Source: Olleya sediminilitoris (GTDB lineage Bacteria; Bacteroidota; Bacteroidia; Flavobacteriales; Flavobacteriaceae). From it: DNA of 64,000 nt. Below the pieces are notes generated by a model, which was given only the letters and a program-made list of their open reading frames with translations, was not told the origin of the DNA and did not search any database. Shown in pieces: positions 17,720 to 24,718 of this stretch. The translations under genes and the position numbers were made by a program. The stretch lies in assembly GCF_016785945.1 (NCBI RefSeq), contig NZ_JAEMEF010000007.1, positions 94,047 to 158,046 of the forward strand, written 5' to 3'. Each line of letters begins with the position of its first letter. Positions within the stretch are counted from its first letter, which is position 1.

Positions 17720-17743
17720 AATTTCTAAAAAAACAAATTTAAA

Positions 17744-19846
17744 TTACTCTAAACTAATCTTTTTATTAATGATTTTACCGTTTACAGCAACTCTTAAGAA
17801 ATAAAGTCCGTTAGCTAACTTTAAATCATCTCTATTAAATGTAATAGTATGCTTTCCTTTATTAAGTGTGTTAGAATACACATTAGTTGATACGCCTTTA
17901 AAATTTATAATTTTAACTGAAACTGTCCCCTTAGCGTCTTTGATATTTACATTAAAAAACACCTTATCTTTCAATGGATTAGGATATAATACAAAATCAT
18001 TTACTGTAGATTTTTCATTAGTGCTTAATCGCATATCTGTCGGAGTACTGTGCCATGCATTATCATAGTAATAAGGCATATTTGAGCACGTGCTTAAATT
18101 TACTGTTTGATTATTTCCGTTATAACTAAAAATAATATTTGAGCAATCTTGATCTATTGTTATAGTTTTGTAACCATTATTAGCCTCATTTAATTCTGTT
18201 CCAGGCCATTCTCCGCTAGTAGCTTCTTGATTATTATTCCATGTATAAACATGAGTATAATCTTTTACATAAATTTTGAAGCTCTCTAAAGTTGTATTTG
18301 GAGGAGAGGCATGCCATGAATTGTCATAATAGTAAGGCATGTTTGAACAAGTAAATAAATCATCTGTTTGATTCCCTCCATTATTACTAAAAATAAGGTT
18401 TGAACAGTTTCCTATCACTGTTGCAGAAAACCAACCATTCCCTTCATTATTTAGTGTTGTTCCAGGCCAAACTCCATTAGTTGCATTTAAGTTATCATCC
18501 CAACTATAAATAGTAGCATAATCTTGTGTATAAACCTTAAAAGTACTTGTATCGTTATCATTATCTGTTGTACCGTCATTATTAGTCCAAACTGCATAAT
18601 TATTTCCAGAAGCAATTAGAGTCCAATTAGATCCAGATGGAGACCAGTCATTAGGTCCTATTTTCATTGCAACATCATAATTATTTCCATTTACAATAGC
18701 TGCATAAAGACCGTTTTGGGCAGTATTAATTGTTACATTACTCTGACTATGTATACCTGCATTTTTTCGAATAGTAATTAAATCACTAATCTCTCCTTTT
18801 ACCGCATTTCCCCAATCAAATAAATGTGGCCAATAAATACATGGTACACCAGGATGTGTTAACAGGTAAGCATAAGTTTGTACAACATTGCCACTATTTA
18901 ATACATTGTTTGGTGTATCATATCTTGGTGTGTCATGATTTTCAACAAACGTTGTATTGTTTCTAGGATCCCATCCTATTCCTCCAGAGGCTTCACCATT
19001 ATTTGCTAAATAAGAATAATTGTTGTCTCTTATTACAGATTTCAAAGTAAAATAAGTTGGAAAATCAAAAGCAGTTGATCCAGTACCATCAATCCAATCT
19101 TGAATTACTTGCTTACTAGAGTTGTAATTTTCTCCAACCGAAAAAGTTGGGTTAGTAGCTCCATTATACAATGTATAATAATAATTATCAAAACCATGAA
19201 CAAAATCGTATCGCCATCCTTTATAACCTATATTTTTTAGATTATTTAAAAAATTGATAATACTGTTTTGAACATATGTTTTTGTATGATCAATATCTCT
19301 TGCTGCTTCATACGACGTTCCTGTATCATAACTACCTCTTGGGTTAGTATTAAAATACTCTGGAACACTCCATACTTCATCATTAGAGGTAATAGCATCT
19401 GTTCCCCATTCTGGATTTGTAAAGTCTACATAATTGGTTGAACCTACTCGGTGATTTATTACAATGTCTGCAATTGGTTCTATTCCTTTAGAATTTAGTG
19501 CATTTAATAAATCTAAATGAGCTTGTAAACTCCCATAATTATTTTCAAAATTATTAAGTTCTCTTGGTAAATAACCCTCAAGTGAACCTGCATCACTTGG
19601 AGGTGGAAGCCATATCATATCGATACCTATATCTGATATTTCTTGGGACAAATTATTAACAATATTATACCAGTTATTTGGATTATTTGCTGCAGATTCC
19701 CAATAGAAACCTTGAAGCATTACACGATCATCATTTTCCCGCTGTGCTGTTAAAAGAAAGCTGTGTAGAAAAGCAAAAATTAAGCAATACGTTTTAAGTG
19801 AAAAACGTCCTAATTTGAATGTTTTAAAATAAGTTTTGGTTGTCAT
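17744..19846 (-). CDS. Secreted GH13 alpha-amylase with two starch-binding modules and type IX sorting domain
   Basis: 700 residues. A signal peptide (about 1-35) is followed by a GH13 (beta/alpha)8 domain with all four regions: DIVINHR (about 127-134), GWRYDF with the nucleophile aspartate (about 213), VGEN with the acid glutamate (about 238) and ENHDTPR (about 303). Two tandem modules of about 85 residues (about 434-515 and 520-602) each hold YSW/YTW, a WPGT turn, CSNxIFSxN and CSNMPYYYD, fitting CBM26-like starch binding. Residues about 615-700 are a type IX sorting domain (LYPNPLKDKVFFNV). It should cut alpha-1,4 glucans outside the cell. There is no susC/D gene nearby, and the gene is flanked by duplicated neighbour sequence, suggesting insertion. 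Confidence 0.93.
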   Translation of the reverse strand: MTTKTYFKTFKLGRFSLKTYCLIFAFLHSFLLTAQRENDDRVMLQGFYWESAANNPNNWYNIVNNLSQEISDIGIDMIWLPPPSDAGSLEGYLPRELNNFENNYGSLQAHLDLLNALNSKGIEPIADIVINHRVGSTNYVDFTNPEWGTDAITSNDEVWSVPEYFNTNPRGSYDTGTSYEAARDIDHTKTYVQNSIINFLNNLKNIGYKGWRYDFVHGFDNYYYTLYNGATNPTFSVGENYNSSKQVIQDWIDGTGSTAFDFPTYFTLKSVIRDNNYSYLANNGEASGGIGWDPRNNTTFVENHDTPRYDTPNNVLNSGNVVQTYAYLLTHPGVPCIYWPHLFDWGNAVKGEISDLITIRKNAGIHSQSNVTINTAQNGLYAAIVNGNNYDVAMKIGPNDWSPSGSNWTLIASGNNYAVWTNNDGTTDNDNDTSTFKVYTQDYATIYSWDDNLNATNGVWPGTTLNNEGNGWFSATVIGNCSNLIFSNNGGNQTDDLFTCSNMPYYYDNSWHASPPNTTLESFKIYVKDYTHVYTWNNNQEATSGEWPGTELNEANNGYKTITIDQDCSNIIFSYNGNNQTVNLSTCSNMPYYYDNAWHSTPTDMRLSTNEKSTVNDFVLYPNPLKDKVFFNVNIKDAKGTVSVKIINFKGVSTNVYSNTLNKGKHTITFNRDDLKLANGLYFLRVAVNGKIINKKISLE

Positions 19847-19916
19847 ATTTTTATTTTATTGGTTAATTATCAATAATATAGTAATTTTTCAACCCTAAAT
19901 TTATTATTAAAACAAC

Positions 19917-19930
19917 TACAACGTTTTCGA
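19917..19930 (-). promoter_or_regulatory. Possible LacI-family operator upstream of the amylase
   Basis: On the minus strand TCGAAAACGTTGTA resembles the left half and centre of LacI/GalR-type operators (TGnAAACGnTTnCA), 71 bases before the amylase start. The right half is degenerate, so this is weak. LacI-type regulators of maltose/starch genes are known in Bacteroidetes; none is encoded here. Confidence 0.25.
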
Positions 19931-20193
19931 GTTAATAACTTTTATTAATTTAACATTTACACATAGAATATTGACGAATTTTACCAAAATATTGAGATAA
20001 TCATAATTAATTAGTAAAATTCTGTTTATTCAGAAATATAATCGCGTTAATTATCATTATTCTTATAATCCATAAAAACTGATTACATAATTAAACTAAC
20101 AATACATAATTAGTTAATTTTAAAGTCCGAAAACAACTTTCAAGTACAAAAAAACATGAAACATGTAAGGTTTTTTATGTGGCATTAAAAATT

Positions 20194-20274
20194 GTTTTTA
20201 ATATTGCTTTAATTATTAGCGATAAAAAGAAGGTGAATTTAACATTGAAATTGACTATATCAATTTTATATAAA
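20194..20274 (+). pseudogene. Duplicated 3' fragment of the CIA30 gene
   Basis: These 81 bases match 17517-17598, the 3' end of the CIA30 gene through its stop region, with two substitutions and one missing A that shifts the frame. There is no start or upstream domain, so it is a non-coding remnant. The rest of the 482-base gap before it (19847-20193) shows only AT-rich sequence and the possible operator at 19917. Confidence 0.85.
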
Positions 20275-20308
20275 AAAACGCTCTCAAAATATTGAGAGCA
20301 TTTTTTTT
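20272..20308 (-). terminator. Terminator of the outer-membrane barrel gene
   Basis: GCTCTCAA (20280-20287) pairs with TTGAGAGC (20292-20299), with A-run before and T-run after. It is positioned 20 bases past the stop of the barrel gene; it could act in both directions. Confidence 0.85.
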
Positions 20309-20328
20309 ATGAAGGGAATATGTTTGTG

Positions 20329-20922
20329 TTAAAAAGCAAATCCAACCGAGAATTGCCAAACTCTGTTTTTAGGTTCTCCTTCATCATATACATCTCCTAA
20401 TCCTAAATGGTAACGTGCGCCAAGAGTGACACCAGATTCTGTTTTAAAACCTGCCCCAAAATTAACTCCGTAATCAAAATTATTTGGTTCAAACTCTTGT
20501 GAGGTATCAAATAAATTAAAGTTTGCATCATAAGTTTCTTTATGAGAAATGGCATAACCTATTTGCGGTCCAGCTTCTAAATAAAACGTGCTGACAGGAT
20601 ATAATTTTAGTAATAAAGGTAAATTAATATAATTAAGTTTTTGAGTGAATATACCTGCATCTGTTTCAATTTCATAACCTTGTTGTGAATACATTACTTC
20701 AATTTGTATGGCAGCAAACTCGGTAAAATAAGATTCTCCATACAAACCAACATGAAAACCACTACGTTGACCAGTTTCTGCTTCTCCATCATATTGTACT
20801 GAAGCTAAATTATAACCTGCTTTTAATCCTCCGTTTGATTTACTTTTCAAGTCATTATCTTGTGCTTGACCTATAAATAATGCACTAAAAAATAGTGCTA
20901 TTGCTACATATTGCTTTTTCAT
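20329..20922 (-). CDS. Outer-membrane beta-barrel (porin-family) protein
   Basis: 197 residues. A signal peptide (MKKQYVAIALFFSALFIGQAQ) precedes alternating amphipathic strands with aromatic girdles: GGLKAGYNLASVQY, SGFHVGLYGESYF, YINLPLLLKLYP, YLEAGPQIGYAISH and the last strand WQFSVGFAF. The terminal phenylalanine is the usual outer-membrane insertion signal. This is the small 8-stranded PorT/outer-membrane-beta-barrel family common in Bacteroidetes, of unknown specific role. It is 43 bases downstream of the metalloprotease gene on the same strand. Confidence 0.85.
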   Translation of the reverse strand: MKKQYVAIALFFSALFIGQAQDNDLKSKSNGGLKAGYNLASVQYDGEAETGQRSGFHVGLYGESYFTEFAAIQIEVMYSQQGYEIETDAGIFTQKLNYINLPLLLKLYPVSTFYLEAGPQIGYAISHKETYDANFNLFDTSQEFEPNNFDYGVNFGAGFKTESGVTLGARYHLGLGDVYDEGEPKNRVWQFSVGFAF

Positions 20923-20965
20923 AATATTAAATTTTAAGTTATTATTTGTAAATGATAATTAGTCA

Positions 20966-21733
20966 TTATTTTCCACCATTGGCTTGCAAGTCTGCAATAC
21001 ATTGTGCATCTAATTGTGGTGCATTGCCTCCAGAAATCATATCCATAACATTACTTCCAGATTCGGCTTGCCAATACATTAAGCATGACTCGACATCACA
21101 ATGTTTAGGATGATCTAAATCTTCGTGATCGGACTGCAAATCTGAGCCTAAATTTGTTAGTCCAAGTATATGTCCAAACTCATGCGTTATTACAGTTGTT
21201 TCTAAAATTGGTCGTGTATTACTTAGGGTACCAGACGTTAACTCTTGAATAGTTTCTTGATATATCACAAATGATGTATTGCGATAGGCTGTACCTAATA
21301 CAACACCTTCATCTGTATTACTTGCAGATTCTCCATCTGCAAAAAATACCCAAACTGTTATTTGGTTATCATTGTTAAATAAGGTACGATTGGCATCTTC
21401 TATTGCTATAATTTCTTGATTAGTGTAAGGGGATTGATTTGTTGTTGAAATAGCTCTTTTTTGTACCGTAATTCCGTCAGGTTTAAATGTTCTGTCTTCT
21501 AAAAAAGACACAAAATTATTAACTGCTGTTTGTGATGGTTCAAAACCCTCAACATATACTAACTCGATTACTAAACTGGTAAAAGTATTGTCTGATAATA
21601 AATCGTTTGCAGAGGTACCAACTGCTAATTGATTGGCTTGTTCTGGTGTGTCAAACGTTTCGGTTTGAGCATCATCACTGCTACAAGACCAGATCAGCCC
21701 CAAAACCGCAACTAAAAACATTACTTTTTTCAT
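20966..21733 (-). CDS. Metzincin-like zinc metalloprotease lipoprotein
   Basis: 255 residues. The N-terminus MKKVMFLVAVLGLIWSCSS is a lipoprotein signal (lipobox IWSC). A zinc motif HEFGHILGLTNLG lies at about residues 183-195: two zinc histidines and the catalytic glutamate are present. The third metzincin ligand, normally two residues after LGL, is Asn; it may be replaced by one of the histidines in DHEDLDHPKHC, which precedes a Met-turn-like SCLMYW. This pattern (HEFGH, later His-Cys cluster, CLMY) recurs in Bacteroidetes membrane metalloproteases. Substrate unknown. Confidence 0.8.
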   Translation of the reverse strand: MKKVMFLVAVLGLIWSCSSDDAQTETFDTPEQANQLAVGTSANDLLSDNTFTSLVIELVYVEGFEPSQTAVNNFVSFLEDRTFKPDGITVQKRAISTTNQSPYTNQEIIAIEDANRTLFNNDNQITVWVFFADGESASNTDEGVVLGTAYRNTSFVIYQETIQELTSGTLSNTRPILETTVITHEFGHILGLTNLGSDLQSDHEDLDHPKHCDVESCLMYWQAESGSNVMDMISGGNAPQLDAQCIADLQANGGK

Positions 21734-21828
21734 CTTACTATTTTTTCTTTTTACTTATTTTAAAATTACTGCCTCTAAGTTTAGAGACAGCAAAGTTAAA
21801 CAAACTAATAATCACTTAATTTACTTAT

Positions 21829-22887
21829 CTATATTTGTGTTAACACTAAGGTTAGTGCTGCATTGGTTGTACTTTGTAATGATATTGATGTACTACTATA
21901 ATTTGTAACAACCCAATTTTGATTTAAAATATTAAACGTTGTGTTATTACTAAACGTTAGATTTACGTGTACTTCTGTTTGTGATGTTACTTCGTATGTA
22001 CCTTGAACATCTTGTACTGTTGTATTAACAACATTTTCAGCTACAACTGATAAATCATTGGCAAAATCAATTGTGAATTCTGCAAAGTCTACAGCTGTAT
22101 CAACTCCTGCTTCAATAATAGACTGCACTTCAAAAACACCATCTACTAAAATCATTTCAACCTCATCCGCATCATTTTGAGCTTGCTCTTCGATTGATTC
22201 TATACCTAAACAATCAGAGATTTCCGCTTGTAATTGTGCGTCACTATTAATAGATATGGTTTGAGATGTATCTCCTTCAACCGTTGCTGTAATTGGATAG
22301 TTAACCGAAAATAACTGATCGTCTCCCATACTGTTTATGTACGTATATAATTGTTGTTCGGTTTCAACAACAACACTTCCTGTTTGTTCAAAATCTAAAC
22401 TGTAAGTCAATATTGTAATTGGAAAGTTAAAGTCAATACAAGAAATAGCGTCTTCACCAGCGTCTTCTAACGTTTCACAAACATTCATAATTTCGTCATA
22501 ATCAGACTGGCTAGCTATAACAACTTCAGTATAATTACTTAATGTTACTGCAAACGGGAATTGTAATACTACTGTGTCATTATCGTTATTAAATTGAGCT
22601 AAAATATCAATAACTTGTTGGTAATCTGACTGACTAATAATACTTACCTGAGTCCCATTAACAGTTGCTGTAACTGGCAATATAATAGAAGAACAAGATA
22701 CGCCATCTAAAAAGTCATCAAATGATCCATCATAAGCAGAAGCACGCTCAAGGTTACTTGCTGTTTGTGAGTTAGCTGTGTTTGTATTTGGATTGTCTCC
22801 ATTTTCATTATCAATTTCATCTTGACAAGATGTAAATGAAAAGATTGCTAATAGACAAAGTGCTGTAATTAATTTTAAGTTTTTCAT
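21829..22887 (-). CDS. Repeat-containing lipoprotein of unknown function
   Basis: 352 residues, not assigned to a named family. The signal MKNLKLITALCLLAIFSFTSC has a lipobox at FTSC. Four imperfect repeats of about 50 residues start near the PVTATVNGTQVSI, PFAVTLSNYTEVVI, FPITILTYSLDF and YPITATVEGDTSQTI segments. Each is a beta pair followed by a helix like QSDYQQVIDIL or NSDAQLQAEISDC. The C-terminal 110 residues are a beta-rich domain. The gene starts about 100 bases downstream of ECF motif copy A (22989-23017), which points at it, so it probably belongs to the sigma factor's regulon. A surface partner of the TonB receptor is possible but unproven. Confidence 0.65.
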   Translation of the reverse strand: MKNLKLITALCLLAIFSFTSCQDEIDNENGDNPNTNTANSQTASNLERASAYDGSFDDFLDGVSCSSIILPVTATVNGTQVSIISQSDYQQVIDILAQFNNDNDTVVLQFPFAVTLSNYTEVVIASQSDYDEIMNVCETLEDAGEDAISCIDFNFPITILTYSLDFEQTGSVVVETEQQLYTYINSMGDDQLFSVNYPITATVEGDTSQTISINSDAQLQAEISDCLGIESIEEQAQNDADEVEMILVDGVFEVQSIIEAGVDTAVDFAEFTIDFANDLSVVAENVVNTTVQDVQGTYEVTSQTEVHVNLTFSNNTTFNILNQNWVVTNYSSTSISLQSTTNAALTLVLTQI

Positions 22888-22988
22888 AATTTTTAATGGT
22901 TTGTAAATTTAATTTTTCTTTTTGTTAATTGTAGTTTAATACTTTTTGATTTTTCTTTTTCAAAGCTATTTTTTCGCCTTTCTATAGG

Positions 22989-23017
22989 TAAGACAACTAA
23001 TTTTTATTTTACCCTAC
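22989..23017 (-). promoter_or_regulatory. ECF promoter-like motif, copy A (drives lipoprotein)
   Basis: On the minus strand GTAGGGTAAAA, ten bases, then TTGTCTTA. The same two blocks at exactly the same spacing occur at 23157-23185 and 23755-23783. The blocks sit like a -35 and -10 pair about 16 bases apart, pointing toward the lipoprotein gene at 22887. Confidence 0.6.
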
Positions 23018-23127
23018 CCTAAAATTTTAATTAATTGATTTATTGTGTAAATTATAGTTGCAAAGCTTGATATTAGTACTACTGTTAGTATGACTTCTAT
23101 TATTGTACTAACTTTTTCGGTATTCAT
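23014..23127 (-). CDS. 37-residue single-span membrane peptide
   Basis: A short open frame that starts ATG at 23127 and stops TAG at 23014. Residues 9-29 (IIEVILTVVLISSFATIIYT) form one membrane helix with a short charged N-terminus (MNTEKVST) and a lysine near the C-terminus. ECF motif copy B ends 30 bases upstream and points at it, giving a leader of about 20 bases. No family was recognised. Support is positional and compositional only. It may be a regulatory micro-peptide of the ECF system or a chance frame. Confidence 0.45.
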   Translation of the reverse strand: MNTEKVSTIIEVILTVVLISSFATIIYTINQLIKILG

Positions 23128-23156
23128 ATTTTTATATCTTTGGGCTAATATGTACT

Positions 23157-23185
23157 TAAGACAACCCAAAGTTTTTTTACCCTAC
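23157..23185 (-). promoter_or_regulatory. ECF promoter-like motif, copy B (drives 37-residue peptide)
   Basis: On the minus strand GTAGGGTAAAA-N10-TTGTCTTA, identical in both blocks to copies A and C. The only reading frame directly downstream is the 37-residue peptide at 23127. Confidence 0.6.
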
Positions 23186-23235
23186 TTTTGGTTTCAATTA
23201 TTTTTAATTATTGTCTTTAATACTATAAATGATAT

Positions 23236-23751
23236 ATGACAGACAGCCAAAACAACCTTTGTGAGGACCAGTTTTTTAGCGACTTTTATTTAAAGCACGT
23301 GCAAAAAGCTAGCAACTTTGCTTATTATAAATGTGGTGACAATGCTAAAGCTTTAGATTTAGTACAAGATGCGTTTTCTAAGATTTGGGAACATTGTGCT
23401 AAAATTGAATTTAGTAAAGCCAAAACCTATTTATTTACCTCCATTAATAATATGTTTTTAAATACTATAAAGCACAATAAAGTAGTCATGGATTATGCAA
23501 AAGCTGCTCCATATATAGATAGAGATAATCAAAGTCCTGAATATTTATTAGAGGAAGAAGAATTTAAAACCAAGTTACAACAAGCCATTGCTTTATTAAC
23601 AGACGGTCAGCGCGAAGTCTTTTTATTAAATAGAATTGACGGAAAAAAATATCGTGAAATAGCAGAACTACTTGGTATATCACAAAAAGCAGTAGAAAAA
23701 CGAATGTCTGGTGCCTTAAAAACATTAAAGCAGCACATAAAAAATATTTAA
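23236..23751 (+). CDS. ECF RNA polymerase sigma factor
   Basis: 171 residues, usual for a Bacteroidetes FecI-like sigma-70 factor. Region 2 spans about residues 12-85 (FYLKHVQKASNFAYYKCGDN, then ALDLVQDAFSKIWEHC). Region 4 spans about 110-168 (LTDGQREVFLLNRIDGKKYR, then EIAELLGISQKAVEKRMSGA). The cognate anti-sigma (FecR) and TonB receptor follow, so the sigma factor is likely released by a surface signal. Its own upstream region lacks the motif found three times around it, so its transcription may be separate. Confidence 0.93.
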   Translation: MTDSQNNLCEDQFFSDFYLKHVQKASNFAYYKCGDNAKALDLVQDAFSKIWEHCAKIEFSKAKTYLFTSINNMFLNTIKHNKVVMDYAKAAPYIDRDNQSPEYLLEEEEFKTKLQQAIALLTDGQREVFLLNRIDGKKYREIAELLGISQKAVEKRMSGALKTLKQHIKNI

Positions 23752-23754
23752 TAA

Positions 23755-23783
23755 GTAGGGTAAAACTAGACTTAATTGTCTTA
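23755..23783 (+). promoter_or_regulatory. ECF promoter-like motif, copy C (drives fecR-TonB receptor)
   Basis: GTAGGGTAAAA-N10-TTGTCTTA in the gap between the sigma gene and fecR, 20 bases before the fecR ATG at 23804. It points at the anti-sigma and receptor genes. Confidence 0.65.
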
Positions 23784-23803
23784 AGATTGAAGGACTTATA
23801 CCA

Positions 23804-24718
23804 ATGAAAAAAGAAAACGACATATTAAAATGGTTTGATGACCAATTAACCAAACCAGAACTTGATGCTTTAAAACAGTCTGAAGATTTTAAAACTTTAG
23901 AAAAAATTAAGCATTATAGCTCACAAATGGAGGCTCCAAAAGTAGATGCACAACAAGCGTTAAATGCTTTTAAGCAACGTCCATTAACTAAAACCGAACC
24001 TAAAGTTATTAGCTTAAACTTTAAAACCTTTTTTAAGGTAGCAGCAATGCTTATTTTTATGCTTGGCATCTCATACTTTGCCTTTTTTAATAACACCAAA
24101 AATTTTGAAACAACAGTTGCCCAAACTCAAACATTTAAATTACCTGATAACTCTGAGGTAATATTAAATGCACAATCTAGCTTATCTTATAACTCAAAAA
24201 CTTGGGATGATAAACGCGATTTAACATTAGATGGTGAAGCCTTTTTTAAAGTTGAAAAAGGACAAAAATTTACCGTTAATACTTCTGCAGGTTTAGTACA
24301 AGTTTTAGGTACACAGTTTAATGTTAAGGAGCGTGACAACTATTTTGAAGTCGTATGTTTTGAAGGATTGGTTAGTGTAACACATAATAACAAAACTATT
24401 AAACTATCAAAAGGTAAAGGTTTTAAGGTTGTTAATGATAATATAGAATTAATAGATAACACAAAAGCAACATCTCCTAGTTGGCTTAAAGCCGAAAGTA
24501 CTTTTACTAACATTAGCTTACAACAAGTCATTGCAGAAGTACAACGTCAATATGATGTAACTATTAATGCTGATGCTATTGACACTACACAATTATTTAC
24601 AGGTACCTTTACACACAGCAACTTAAATACTGCATTACAAGCCATAACAATACCTTTAAAATTAAGTTATAAAATTAATAATACTACTGTTACCTTATAT
24701 AAATATGAAGGGCAATAA
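23804..24718 (+). CDS. FecR-family anti-sigma factor
   Basis: 304 residues. A short cytoplasmic N-terminal part that would bind the sigma factor is followed by one membrane helix (about 75-95, FKVAAMLIFMLGISYFAFF). A periplasmic FecR domain follows: FKLPDNSEVILNAQSSLSY, DLTLDGEAFFKVEKG, then LVQVLGTQFNVKER. The DUF4974-type C-terminal domain (FTNISLQQVIAEVQRQYDV) closes it. It would relay the state of the TonB receptor to the sigma factor. Its last 14 bases overlap the receptor gene. Confidence 0.92.
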   Translation: MKKENDILKWFDDQLTKPELDALKQSEDFKTLEKIKHYSSQMEAPKVDAQQALNAFKQRPLTKTEPKVISLNFKTFFKVAAMLIFMLGISYFAFFNNTKNFETTVAQTQTFKLPDNSEVILNAQSSLSYNSKTWDDKRDLTLDGEAFFKVEKGQKFTVNTSAGLVQVLGTQFNVKERDNYFEVVCFEGLVSVTHNNKTIKLSKGKGFKVVNDNIELIDNTKATSPSWLKAESTFTNISLQQVIAEVQRQYDVTINADAIDTTQLFTGTFTHSNLNTALQAITIPLKLSYKINNTTVTLYKYEGQ

